Part shown: piece by piece, positions 16,292 to 24,457 of the stretch
Layout: each line of letters begins with the position of its first letter
How positions within the stretch are numbered: the first letter of the stretch is position 1
From: Saccharothrix ecbatanensis
GTDB taxonomy: Bacteria > Actinomycetota > Actinomycetes > Mycobacteriales > Pseudonocardiaceae
Direction: 5' to 3'
NCBI RefSeq assembly: GCF_014205015.1
Contig: NZ_JACHMO010000001.1
Location: forward strand, 7,316,001-7,380,000
DNA: 64,000 bases
Made by a program: the position numbers and the translations under genes
The notes under the pieces: generated by a model
What the model was told of the DNA's origin: nothing
The model's database searches: none
What the model saw: only the letters and a program-made list of their open reading frames with translations

Positions 16292-17859
16292 CGCCGTCCC
16301 CGCAGTTGTTGCCAGATCAGGAAGTACGCCCGGTGCACCACGTGCGCGACCCGGCTCTGCGCGGGGGTGGCGCCGAACGAAGCGAAGGAACGCCACCAGC
16401 CCGCCCGTTCCAGCGCGTAGGCCATCAGCTCCTGGGGCGGCCGGCCCCTCAAACCGAGCTGCTCGGACAGGTCCGGCGAGCTGCCGAACCGCAGCACCTC
16501 TTCCACCAGGTCGTTCGGCATCGCCACGGCGCCGGACGCGACCAGCGTCAACGCCTCCAGCAGCCGCAGCTGGTGCGCCTCCGGCTTGGCCAGCAGCACC
16601 TCGATCGCGTTGTGCACGCGCTGCCGCTCGTTCGGGTCACCGGAGGCGGCGGCCAGCGACGTCACGGAGGCCAGCGCGGCGGCGGCCTTGATGCCGTCGG
16701 CCCGTGACCGGAACACCGCGTTGAGCTTCGCGCGCACGCCGTCCAGCCCGGACGCGTCGAGCAGCTTGCGGCGCAGTGCTCCCGCCGTGATGTTCGGTTC
16801 GCCGTCGATCGCTTCGAGCGCCTTGCCGATGCCGTAGAGGTCGAGTTTCTCCAGCAGCCGGGTGCGGGTGCCGACCGGGACGTCGCACTCCCAGCTCACG
16901 AACAGGTCCGCCGAGATCAGCATGGTCTCGCGGGTCGCGTCGTCGAGGTCGGCCAGCCGGCGCAGCGCGTCCGCGTCGGCCGACGTGAAGCCGCCGGTCT
17001 CGGTGGACTCGGCGACCAGGCCGATCACCGGCAGCACGTCCGCGACCCGCGGCTTGAGGGTGTGCGCCTGGCGTTCGGCGAGCAGCACGGCGGCACGCCA
17101 CGTGTCGCCGTCCGAACCTTCGACGGTCTCGGCGGCGATCGTGTCGGCCTTGTTCAACACCGCGATGGCGTTCACCGGACCGGCCTCACGGCTCGCGGTC
17201 GCGGCGGTGAACGCGGCCAGCGCCTGCTGGTCGTCCGCACGAACGCCCTGCGTGACGACGTACAGGACGGCCTCCGCGCCGGCGACCGCGTTCCGGGACA
17301 CGGGGTCCAGCCCAGCGGAATCCAGCCCAGCGGAATCCGACTCGGTCGAATCCGCCCCGTCCGCCCGCGAGCCGAGCAACGCCTCGGTGCGCGCCACCGA
17401 CGCCGCGTCCAGCGATCCCAGGCCGGGGGTGTCGATCACGGTCAGGTCCCGCAGCACCGCGTTCGTCAGGTACGCCTCGATGTGGGACACCTTGTCGATG
17501 TCCACGCCGAGGTCGGACGGGATCGACCCGTTCGACTCGAACGGCAGCACCTGCTTGCGGCCGTCGGTGAACACGACCTCGATCCGGTCCACCGTGCCGT
17601 ACTGGAAGCGGGTCACGAGCCGGGTGCACTCGCCCACGTCCGTCGGCGCGACCCGGCGTCCGATCAGGGCGTTGACCAGCGTCGACTTACCGGACTTGAT
17701 CCGACCGGCGACGGCGACCTGCAACGGCGCGGACAGCCGGCGCAGCACCTCGCGGAACCCGGCCGCGGTCGCGGGCGACACCTGGGCCTGCAAGCCGACG
17801 CACAGGTTCGCCACGGCCGCCGAGAGCGGACCGGCGAGCTGCTGGGCCTGCGTCGTCAC
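16288..17859 (-). CDS. bacterial dynamin-like GTPase (IniC type)
   Basis: A 523-residue protein starting at GTG. Motifs: G1 AGRIKSGKST (51-60), G3 DTPGLGSLD around residue 145, and the G4 NKAD in VLNKADT. It lacks an obvious hydrophobic membrane hairpin, unlike its downstream partner, consistent with an IniC-like, soluble member of a two-dynamin pair. A short tandem repeat (SAGLDSAGLD) sits near residue 180 in a loop between G3 and G4, which is a likely recent in-frame expansion. It heads the three-gene unit with the GrpE-like gene and the other dynamin. Confidence 0.82.
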   Translation of the reverse strand: MTTQAQQLAGPLSAAVANLCVGLQAQVSPATAAGFREVLRRLSAPLQVAVAGRIKSGKSTLVNALIGRRVAPTDVGECTRLVTRFQYGTVDRIEVVFTDGRKQVLPFESNGSIPSDLGVDIDKVSHIEAYLTNAVLRDLTVIDTPGLGSLDAASVARTEALLGSRADGADSTESDSAGLDSAGLDPVSRNAVAGAEAVLYVVTQGVRADDQQALAAFTAATASREAGPVNAIAVLNKADTIAAETVEGSDGDTWRAAVLLAERQAHTLKPRVADVLPVIGLVAESTETGGFTSADADALRRLADLDDATRETMLISADLFVSWECDVPVGTRTRLLEKLDLYGIGKALEAIDGEPNITAGALRRKLLDASGLDGVRAKLNAVFRSRADGIKAAAALASVTSLAAASGDPNERQRVHNAIEVLLAKPEAHQLRLLEALTLVASGAVAMPNDLVEEVLRFGSSPDLSEQLGLRGRPPQELMAYALERAGWWRSFASFGATPAQSRVAHVVHRAYFLIWQQLRGRR

Positions 17860-17944
17860 GCCGGAGATCGTGCCACGTCAGCCGGTCGTGCGGTTTGCCA
17901 ACACGACCACCGGGGTATTTCCGCGATCGACGAGGAGGTGCGCC

Positions 17945-18433
17945 ATGGAACAGGGCTATGCGGTGTTCCTGCTGCTCGGCGTGGTGCTGGTCCTGATCGA
18001 CGGCCAGCTGATCTACCGCGGCGGCAAGGGGTACATGAGCCGCGCGTACGGCGACCCGGAAGCGGCGAGGTCGATGACCCGGCTGGCGACCGTGCTCTTC
18101 CACCTCGTGGTGCTCGGACTGCTCGCCATCGTGTCGGTCGTCTCCGTGAACACCGGCGACCCGGTCAAGGACGTCGTGGTGAAGCTCGGCGTCATGTTCC
18201 TGATCCTGGCGTTGGTGCACGCGGTCACGATGTTGATCCTCGGCCGGATCCGCGACCGGCAGCTCCAGCAGCAACTGGCCGATGAGATGGCCGAGGAACA
18301 CCGGCAGTACGAGCAGCAGCGAGCCGTGCCGCCGCAGACCCGGGTCGAACCGGCTCCGGCTCCGGTGGAGCGCCCTCGTGCGCCGCGGGCCGAGGACCTG
18401 GTCGACCCGACGCAGGTCAAGACCACACGGTAA
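17945..18433 (+). CDS. small membrane protein with charged C-terminal tail
   Basis: A 162-residue protein starting at ATG with a good SD (GAGGAGG). Three hydrophobic helices (about 4-22, 46-67, 76-98) are followed by a cytoplasmic, Gln/Glu/Arg-rich coiled-coil-like tail (IRDRQLQQQLADEMAEEHRQ) and a Pro/Arg-rich end. No family recognised. It is divergent from the dynamin unit (85 bp apart) and precedes the histidine kinase, but the gap and separate promoter suggest it is not in that operon. Confidence 0.75.
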   Translation: MEQGYAVFLLLGVVLVLIDGQLIYRGGKGYMSRAYGDPEAARSMTRLATVLFHLVVLGLLAIVSVVSVNTGDPVKDVVVKLGVMFLILALVHAVTMLILGRIRDRQLQQQLADEMAEEHRQYEQQRAVPPQTRVEPAPAPVERPRAPRAEDLVDPTQVKTTR

Positions 18434-18524
18434 GCACGCCGTCTCACGGTCCACGCGCTCATCCGCCTGGAGGATTAGCCGCGGGTCAACCCGTGGCGCG
18501 ACGCGCGGCCGTCGGAGCGATATC

Positions 18525-18530
18525 TACCCT
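18525..18530 (+). promoter_or_regulatory. leaderless -10 element TACCCT for the histidine kinase gene
   Basis: TACCCT ends 6 nt before the GTG at 18537, with no Shine-Dalgarno between, fitting the leaderless pattern. It supports the GTG over the in-frame ATG seven codons later. Confidence 0.6.
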
Positions 18531-18536
18531 GGTCAC

Positions 18537-19721
18537 GTGCGGCGGCTGAGCCTGTGGATGCGAGCTCACCCGGCCTTCGGGGACTCCCTGATGGCCGGGT
18601 TGCTGCTCGTGTTCGACATGGTCGCGCTGGCCACCGACGGCGCCCGGGTGCCCGGCTCCACGCTGCTGTTCGTCGGCGCGATGTTGATCGTGCCGGTGGT
18701 GTTCCGCCGGCGGTACCCGCTGGGCGCGTCGTACGTCATCCTGTTCGGCGGTGCCGTGCAGCTCGTCACGCACGGGAACCTCGAAAGCGGGCTGCCGTTC
18801 CGGCTGGCCGACTTCTCGCTGGCCATCGCGCTGTACACGGTGGTCGTGTACGTCGGCCGCCGGCAAGGGCTGCTGTACGCGATCTGGCTGGCCATCGGCA
18901 CGTTCGTGTGGGCCCTGTGGCCGATGGAGGCGACCGGCGCGGCCGCGTTCATGGTGTTCGTGATCGCGGTGGTGTTCGGGTTCAGCTGGGCGATGGGCGA
19001 GTTCGTCGGCGCGCGCCGGGCCTACCACTGGGAGCTGGAGCAGCGGCTCAAGCTGCTGGAGACCGAACGGGACCAGCAGGCGCGGATCGCGGTGGGCGAG
19101 GAGCGGTCGCGGATCGCGCGTGAGCTGCACGACGTGGTCGCGCACGCGGTGAGCGTGATGGTGGTGCAGGCGGACGGCGCGAGCTACGCGATCAAGACCA
19201 ACCCGGACCTGGCCGAAGCGGCGGTGCGGACCATCGCGGACACCGGGCGGCAGGCGTTGACCGAGCTGCGGCGGCTGCTGGGCGTGCTGCGTTCGGAGGA
19301 CCAGTCCGGCACCCAGTGGATGCCCCAACCCGGTGCCGGTGACCTGCGCGAACTGGCCGAGAACTGCCGGGCGACCGGGTTGCCGGTGCGGCTGGAGACG
19401 GACGGCGACCTCGACGCGTTGCCCGCCGGTCTGGGGCTCGGCGTGTACCGGATCGTCCAGGAGGCGTTGACGAACACGTTGAAGCACGCGGGCGCGGGCG
19501 CTTCGGCCACCGTCCGCGTCACGCAGGCCGCCGATCAGGTAGAGGTGGAGGTGGCGGACGACGGGTTCGGCACGCCGCACGACCTGGTCGCGGTGTCCGG
19601 CGGCAACGGGCTGATCGGCATGCGCGAACGTGCCGGCGTGCTCGGTGGCTCGCTGGAGGCGGGTCCCAACCCCGGTGGCGGGTGGCGGGTCCGCGCCGTG
19701 CTGCCGCTGGTCCCGTCATAG
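18537..19721 (+). CDS. sensor histidine kinase (HisKA_3/NarL-type partner)
   Basis: A 394-residue kinase with an N-terminal membrane domain of five to six hydrophobic helices (about 15-155) and little extracellular sequence, so it probably senses membrane or envelope state. A coiled coil (ELEQRLKLLETERDQQARIAVGEERSRIARELHD) leads into the HisKA_3 phosphoacceptor box ELHDVVAHAVSVM. The ATPase domain has QEALTNTLKHA (N-box), ADDGFG (G1) and GLIGMRER (G2). Its response regulator is 27 bp downstream. The GTG start is favoured by a leaderless promoter hexamer. Confidence 0.9.
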   Translation: MRRLSLWMRAHPAFGDSLMAGLLLVFDMVALATDGARVPGSTLLFVGAMLIVPVVFRRRYPLGASYVILFGGAVQLVTHGNLESGLPFRLADFSLAIALYTVVVYVGRRQGLLYAIWLAIGTFVWALWPMEATGAAAFMVFVIAVVFGFSWAMGEFVGARRAYHWELEQRLKLLETERDQQARIAVGEERSRIARELHDVVAHAVSVMVVQADGASYAIKTNPDLAEAAVRTIADTGRQALTELRRLLGVLRSEDQSGTQWMPQPGAGDLRELAENCRATGLPVRLETDGDLDALPAGLGLGVYRIVQEALTNTLKHAGAGASATVRVTQAADQVEVEVADDGFGTPHDLVAVSGGNGLIGMRERAGVLGGSLEAGPNPGGGWRVRAVLPLVPS

Positions 19722-19748
19722 TGTGCGGGTGTCTATGAAGGGGACGGT

Positions 19749-20405
19749 GTGATCCGAGTACTGCTGGTGGACGACCAGGAGCTCATGCGCATGGGCTTCC
19801 GGATGGTGCTCGGCGCGCAGGAGGACGTCGACGTGGTCGGTGAGGCGGCCAACGGGCTCGACGCCGTGCACCTGGCGGAGCGGCTGCGGCCCGACGTGGT
19901 GCTGATGGACGTGCGGATGCCGGTGCTGGACGGGGTCGAGGCGACCAAGCTGATCGCCGAGGCGGGCACCGCGAAGATCCTCGTGATGACCACGTTCGAC
20001 CTGGACGAGTACGCGTTGTCGGCGTTGCGGAACGGCGCCTCCGGGTTCCTGCTGAAGGACACTCCGCCGGGTGACCTGGTGTCGGCGCTGCGTGCGGTGG
20101 CCAGCGGTGACGCGGTGGTGTCGCCTTCGGTGACCAAGCGGCTGCTGAGCCGGTTCCTCGGTGACGGCGGCGGTGAGCTGCGGGACGCGGCGGTGCTGGA
20201 GGCGTTGACCGAGCGTGAGCGCGAGGTGCTGGTGCTGATCGCCAAGGGGCTGTCGAACACCGAGATCGCGCGGAAGCTGTTCCTCTCGGAGGCGACGGTG
20301 AAGACGCACGTGGGGCGCATCCTGGCGAAGCTGGAGCTGCGGGACCGGGTGCAGGCCGTCGTGCTGGCGTACGAGACGGGGCTCGTGCGGCCCGGCGACG
20401 TCTGA
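19749..20405 (+). CDS. LuxR/NarL-family response regulator
   Basis: A 218-residue protein. The receiver domain (1-120) has the acidic pair DD (8-9), phosphoacceptor Asp54 (VLMDVRMP) and Lys in LLKD. The C-terminal HTH (about 150-210) has LTEREREVLVLIAKGLSNTEIA, the NarL/FixJ signature. It should be phosphorylated by the kinase encoded 27 bp upstream and act as a transcription factor; targets are not evident, though the unit may autoregulate. It is convergent with the SDR gene, 31 bp apart. Confidence 0.93.
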   Translation: MIRVLLVDDQELMRMGFRMVLGAQEDVDVVGEAANGLDAVHLAERLRPDVVLMDVRMPVLDGVEATKLIAEAGTAKILVMTTFDLDEYALSALRNGASGFLLKDTPPGDLVSALRAVASGDAVVSPSVTKRLLSRFLGDGGGELRDAAVLEALTEREREVLVLIAKGLSNTEIARKLFLSEATVKTHVGRILAKLELRDRVQAVVLAYETGLVRPGDV

Positions 20406-20436
20406 CCCGGTCCCTTGTGCTCAGCGGTGCTTTCGC

Positions 20437-21348
20437 TCAGCGGTACTTCGCGGCGTCCGCCGTGGTCGGGTCGACGCCCGCCTTGAAGACGTCCTCGTAC
20501 CACCGGCCCCAGTCGGGTTGCGAACCGTCGAGGTCGGTGAAGCCGTACTCACGCATGAGGGTCCACGACGCGAGCGCCTTGCCGGTGAACCGGTGGCGGT
20601 CCGGATCGGCGGCCAACGCCGCCACGCCACGCCCCACGTAGCGCGGCGTCTCGGACATCGCGTAGTGCGGCTCCTTGGCGATCGCGTCGCGCCAGTTCTC
20701 CTCCTTCACGCCGAAGTGCTCCAGCATCTGCTCCGACCGCAGGAAACCCGGCGTGACGGCGACGGACGTGCCGCCGAACGGCTCCAGCTCCTTCGCCATG
20801 ACCGTGCCGAACCGCCGGATCGCGACCTTCACCGAGTCGTACGCCAGCGACTCGCTGTAGTACTCGTCGCTGTCGCCGTCGGTCACCTCGACCAGCAGCC
20901 CACCCGGCTGCCGCACCAGCAGCGGCAGCAGGCGGTGCAGCGTGACCAGGTGCGCTTGGACGCTGTTGCGCCACATCCCCAGCTGCCGGTCCAGGTCCTG
21001 CTCCCAGAAGACCTTGAACTCGGTGTCCGCCTCGCCACCCCACACATCGTCCACGAGGACGTCCAACCGGCCGTCCACTTCGGACTCGATGCGGGCGCGG
21101 AACGCGTCCACGTCCGCCGGCACGGTGAAGTCGCAGCGCACCGGGATGCCCCTGCCGCCGGCCGCCGTGACGAGTTCGGCCGTCTCCTCGATCGTCTCGT
21201 CCCGGCCGATCGGCGACTTCTGCTCGCGCGTCGACCGGCCGCCGACGAACACCGTCGCCTTCGCCGCGCCCAACTCGACCGCGATCGCCCGTCCCGCTCC
21301 TCGCGTCGCCCCCGTGACCGCCGCCACCTTGCCCGTCAAATCCGCCAT
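20437..21348 (-). CDS. short-chain dehydrogenase/reductase
   Basis: A 303-residue SDR. The cofactor-binding motif TGATRGAGRAIA (Gly-rich, TGxxxGxG) lies at residues about 12-23, with GGRST afterwards suggesting NADP preference. The catalytic motif differs from the classical YxxxK: the region reads YYSESLAYDSVKVAIRRFG, in which Y-x3-K is YDSVK. The enzyme is longer than classical SDRs (about 250). The second of two adjacent ATGs is taken as start because GGGGAG is then properly spaced. It overlaps the stop of the TetR gene upstream, and so is likely coexpressed with and controlled by it. Confidence 0.85.
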   Translation of the reverse strand: MADLTGKVAAVTGATRGAGRAIAVELGAAKATVFVGGRSTREQKSPIGRDETIEETAELVTAAGGRGIPVRCDFTVPADVDAFRARIESEVDGRLDVLVDDVWGGEADTEFKVFWEQDLDRQLGMWRNSVQAHLVTLHRLLPLLVRQPGGLLVEVTDGDSDEYYSESLAYDSVKVAIRRFGTVMAKELEPFGGTSVAVTPGFLRSEQMLEHFGVKEENWRDAIAKEPHYAMSETPRYVGRGVAALAADPDRHRFTGKALASWTLMREYGFTDLDGSQPDWGRWYEDVFKAGVDPTTADAAKYR

Positions 21349-21917
21349 CATCTCCCCTTCCACGCGTCCAGCACCGCGTCCACGTCCTGCTCCAGCCGGT
21401 CGGCCAGCGCACCGCGCGGCCGGACCGACCAGTCCATCGACACTCCGTAGAGCAACCCCGTGAGCACCCGCCCCGCACGTTCGGGCGGCGGACCGTGCGG
21501 AAGATCCACCCGTCGGGTGATGTCCACCACGGTCTGCTCGGTCGCCGCGTACAGGTCGGCCAGCAGCGCGCGCAGCTCCGGGTCGATCAGGTCCACGCCG
21601 AGCTGCGCCAGGTGGTTCTGCGCCTCGGCCGGGTCCGTCATGCCCTCGAACCACGACAGCAGCGCGGCCCGCAGGCCCTCGACCGGGTCTTCACGTGCCG
21701 CCGCCTGACGCATCCGCTGCGTGATGTCGGCCGTGGTCTGCCTGGTCAGGGCCTGGAGCAGGCCGCTCTTCGAGCCGAACCGCAGCGCCACCGTGCCAAC
21801 GGAGACGTCCGCTTGCGCGGCCACGTCGGCCATGGTGAACCCCGGTCCCTTGCGACCGATCACCTCTGCCGTCGCGGTCAGCAGGCGTTCGTCCGTGATC
21901 GTCTTCGGTCGTGCCAC
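21348..21917 (-). CDS. TetR-family transcriptional regulator
   Basis: A 189-residue protein starting at GTG 21917 (MARPKTITDERLL). The N-terminal HTH reads LTATAEVIGRKGPGFTMADVAAQADVSVGTVALRFGSKSGL, with the F-x-x-K-x-x-L ending of TetR proteins (key residues F, K and L visible). The C-terminal ligand domain is all-helical. A 14-bp perfect palindrome lies just upstream (21926-21939), and the gene is translationally coupled to the SDR, whose substrate is a candidate inducer class. It is divergent from the HAD phosphatase gene, which it may also control. Confidence 0.92.
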   Translation of the reverse strand: MARPKTITDERLLTATAEVIGRKGPGFTMADVAAQADVSVGTVALRFGSKSGLLQALTRQTTADITQRMRQAAAREDPVEGLRAALLSWFEGMTDPAEAQNHLAQLGVDLIDPELRALLADLYAATEQTVVDITRRVDLPHGPPPERAGRVLTGLLYGVSMDWSVRPRGALADRLEQDVDAVLDAWKGR

Positions 21918-21925
21918 GTGGTTAT

Positions 21926-21939
21926 TGAACCATGGTTCA
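21926..21939. promoter_or_regulatory. palindromic operator between TetR and HAD genes
   Basis: TGAACCATGGTTCA is a perfect 14-bp palindrome, 9 bp upstream of the TetR GTG and 32 bp upstream of the -10 hexamer of the divergent HAD gene. Its position and symmetry fit autoregulation by the TetR protein. Confidence 0.7.
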
Positions 21940-21970
21940 GTAATTGTCGCTCGGGGATTACGTCGCCCAG

Positions 21971-21976
21971 TAGGGT
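21971..21976 (+). promoter_or_regulatory. leaderless -10 element TAGGGT for the HAD phosphatase gene
   Basis: TAGGGT ends 7 nt before GTG 21984. It fits the leaderless pattern, although the AGGG within it could also serve as a weak Shine-Dalgarno. Confidence 0.55.
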
Positions 21977-21983
21977 GACGCCA

Positions 21984-22778
21984 GTGACCTGGAGACCACG
22001 CCTCATCGCCCTGGACATCGACGGAACCATCACCCCGGTCGGCCGCGAGGACGTCGCGCCGGCGGTGCGTGCGGCGATCAAGCGTGCCGTGGACCACGGC
22101 GCGCACGTCGTGTTGGCCACCGGCCGGAGCCTCGTCGGGACCCGTCCGATCGTCGAGGACCTCGGCCTGCGCGCCACCACGGCCATCTGCTCCAACGGCG
22201 CGGTGTGGTGGGACACGGACTCCGGCGAGGTCGTGCGGAAGATCGAGTTCCAGCCCGGTCCGTCGGTCGAACGCCTGCGCGACCTGTTGCCCGACTCGGT
22301 GTTCGCGGTCGAGGTGACGGGCGTGGGGAACCTGTCGCTCGGGCGGTTCCCGGAGGGTGACCTGTGGGGTGAGGTGCGCGAGGTGTCGTTCGAGGAGCTG
22401 GCGGCGACGCCGACGTCACGGCTGGTCATGCGGTGGGTCGGGCGCACGCCGGAGGAGCTGGCGTTGCGGCTGTTGGACATCGAGCTGCCTGACGTGTCGG
22501 CTTCGTGCGACCACAACGAGCCGTGGCTGACGTTGTCGCCTCCCGGGGTGACCAAGGGGGCGGCGTTGGAGGTGTTGCGGCGGGAGCTGGGGGTGTCCGA
22601 AAAGGACACGCTGGCCATCGGGGACGGTTCGAACGACGTGGCGATGCTGTGGTGGGCGGCGCACGGCGTCGCCATGGGTCAGGCGCCGGCGGCGGTGCGG
22701 GCGGTCGCGGACGCGGTCACCGGGACGATCCTGGACGACGGCGCGGCGGCGGTGCTGGACCGGTACTTCGCCGCCTGA
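21984..22778 (+). CDS. HAD-superfamily Cof-type phosphatase
   Basis: A 264-residue hydrolase of the Cof/HAD-IIB group. Motif I is LDIDGT (residues about 11-16), motif II is ATGRS, the C2 cap lies in the middle, a Lys (VTKGAAL) follows, and motif III is IGDGSNDVAML. Such enzymes dephosphorylate sugar phosphates or similar metabolites in the cytoplasm. The start could also be a GTG 9 bp upstream. Divergent from the TetR gene; a 22-bp-period repeat element follows it. Confidence 0.9.
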   Translation: MTWRPRLIALDIDGTITPVGREDVAPAVRAAIKRAVDHGAHVVLATGRSLVGTRPIVEDLGLRATTAICSNGAVWWDTDSGEVVRKIEFQPGPSVERLRDLLPDSVFAVEVTGVGNLSLGRFPEGDLWGEVREVSFEELAATPTSRLVMRWVGRTPEELALRLLDIELPDVSASCDHNEPWLTLSPPGVTKGAALEVLRRELGVSEKDTLAIGDGSNDVAMLWWAAHGVAMGQAPAAVRAVADAVTGTILDDGAAAVLDRYFAA

Positions 22779-22792
22779 CCCGGCCGGCGCGG

Positions 22793-22882
22793 CGTTCTGA
22801 GCGTTGAATTCGGGGGTCCTGAACGTAGGACACGGGTGTTCTGAACGTAGGACTCACGGGGCCTGAACGTAGGACTCGCGGG
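22793..22882. repeat. 22-bp-period intergenic repeat element, copy 1
   Basis: About 90 bp made of roughly four units with a 22-bp step. Three units begin TGAACGTAGGAC (at 22820, 22842 and 22864) and a leading degenerate unit reads GCGTTGAATTC. Each contains a short inverted GTCCT...AGGAC. The block lies between convergent genes. A near-identical block is at 35974-36063. Confidence 0.85.
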
Positions 22883-22884
22883 GA

Positions 22885-23319
22885 TCAGTCGGCGATGGCG
22901 ACCTTGGCGACGACCTTGGCGTCGCGGATGCGGACGACCACCTCGCCGGGCACGCCGTTGCGCTCGGCGTACTCGTTCGCCCGGTCCGCGCCCATGTACC
23001 GGGCGCCGATGCGGCCCGCCCAGTAGCGCACCTGCTCGAGGTCGTCCTCGATCTCGGCCCGGCCGGACACCGTGACGAACGCGAACGGCGGCCGTTCGTC
23101 GTCCAGGCAGACCGCCACCCGGCCGTCGCGCGCGATCGCCTTGCCCTTGATCGACTCCAGGTGCGTGGTGAACACGAGCGTGCCGCCGTCCAGGTCCACC
23201 CACACGGGTGAGACGTGCGGCGACCCGTCCTTGCGCACGACCGCGAGCTTGCCGGTCCGGGCCGGCGCGGCCGACACGAACTCGCGCCACCAGCCGTCGG
23301 GTGCCTCGGTGTAAGCCAT
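22885..23319 (-). CDS. PPOX-class (flavin/F420-type) oxidoreductase
   Basis: A 144-residue split-barrel protein of the pyridoxamine-phosphate-oxidase-like family: GKLAVVRKDGSPHVSPVWVDLDG, then TLVFTTHLESIKGKAI and a conserved ARYMG near the end. Actinobacterial proteins of this size and pattern often use F420 or flavin. The substrate is not predictable. A TACGGT hexamer 6 nt before the ATG suggests leaderless expression. Confidence 0.85.
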   Translation of the reverse strand: MAYTEAPDGWWREFVSAAPARTGKLAVVRKDGSPHVSPVWVDLDGGTLVFTTHLESIKGKAIARDGRVAVCLDDERPPFAFVTVSGRAEIEDDLEQVRYWAGRIGARYMGADRANEYAERNGVPGEVVVRIRDAKVVAKVAIAD

Positions 23320-23325
23320 GACCGC

Positions 23326-23331
23326 ACCGTA
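23326..23331 (-). promoter_or_regulatory. leaderless -10 element TACGGT for the PPOX gene
   Basis: On the minus strand TACGGT is followed by 6 nt and then the ATG at 23319. No Shine-Dalgarno is present. Confidence 0.55.
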
Positions 23332-23530
23332 GTTGCCGCCCGTCCCTGAGAACTACCGGGTCGGCCCCTCAGGGACAACTCAGGGTGGTCACCGATTACT
23401 ACGACCGAGGTATTGACCACGATAAGACTGAAGTCGCACGGCCGAGTCAACTACAGACCGATGTGCGAGACCCCGTGGACCGGGCAAGGTTTACCCGAGT
23501 CCGGGGGATGTGTCGTCCAGGGGAGAAATC

Positions 23531-24451
23531 ATGATCGAGGCTATCGGCCTCACCAAGCGCTACGGGAAGACGGTTGCGGTGGACAACCTGTCCTTCGCCG
23601 TCGAACCCGGTCGGGTCACCGGTTTTCTCGGCCCCAACGGCGCGGGCAAGTCCACCACCATGCGGATGATGCTCGGCCTCGACCGGCCGACCGCTGGACA
23701 GGTGCTGATCGACGGCAAGCCGTACGCGCAGCTCGACCGTCCACTGCGGACCGTCGGCGCGCTGCTCGACGCGAAGTGGGTGCACCCGAACCGCTCGGCG
23801 CGGGCGCACCTCCAGTGGATGGCCAAGTCCAACGGCCTGCCCGACAGGCGGGTGGACGAGGTGCTCGACCTGGTCGGCCTGAGCAAGGTGGCCAAGCGTC
23901 GCGCCGGCGGCTTCTCGCTGGGCATGTCCCAGCGGCTCGGCATCGCGGGCGCCCTCCTGGGTGACCCGAAGGTGTTGCTGTTCGACGAGCCGGTCAACGG
24001 CCTCGACCCGGAGGGCATCCTCTGGATCCGCCAGTTCATGCAGGGCCTGGCCGCCGACGGCCGGACCGTGCTGGTGTCCAGCCACCTGCTGTCCGAGATG
24101 GCGGTCACCGCCCAGGACCTGGTGGTCATCGGGCGCGGCAAGCTCATCTCGCAGTCCAGCACCACCGAGTTCGTGGAGCGGTCGACCGAGAACACGGTCA
24201 AGGTGCGCAGCCCGCACGCGGACAAGCTGGGTGCCATGCTTGTCGACAAGGGCTTCACCGTCAGCGAGGAAGACGACGGTTCGCTCGTCGTGGCGGGTGT
24301 GACCAGTGACGAGATCGGGGACATCGCGGCTGCGAGCGGCGTCGTGCTGCACGAGTTGAGCCCGCAACGCGGTTCGCTCGAACAGGCATTCATGCAGCTC
24401 ACCGGCGATTCCGTGGAGTACCACGCCGAGCTCGCCGAGACGGGGAAGTGA
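23531..24451 (+). CDS. ABC transporter ATP-binding protein (first copy)
   Basis: A 306-residue ATPase. Walker A is GPNGAGKST (about residues 38-46), the signature reads FSLGMSQRL, Walker B is VLLFDEPVNGLD, and the switch His is in SSHLL. It is of the drug/antibiotic exporter class (DrrA/CcmA-like) with a C-terminal regulatory extension. It is followed 6 bp later by a permease gene, so the two probably form an exporter. The ATG with upstream GGGGAG is chosen. A paralogue of very similar sequence is encoded at 25366. Confidence 0.93.
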   Translation: MIEAIGLTKRYGKTVAVDNLSFAVEPGRVTGFLGPNGAGKSTTMRMMLGLDRPTAGQVLIDGKPYAQLDRPLRTVGALLDAKWVHPNRSARAHLQWMAKSNGLPDRRVDEVLDLVGLSKVAKRRAGGFSLGMSQRLGIAGALLGDPKVLLFDEPVNGLDPEGILWIRQFMQGLAADGRTVLVSSHLLSEMAVTAQDLVVIGRGKLISQSSTTEFVERSTENTVKVRSPHADKLGAMLVDKGFTVSEEDDGSLVVAGVTSDEIGDIAAASGVVLHELSPQRGSLEQAFMQLTGDSVEYHAELAETGK

Positions 24452-24457
24452 CCACCG

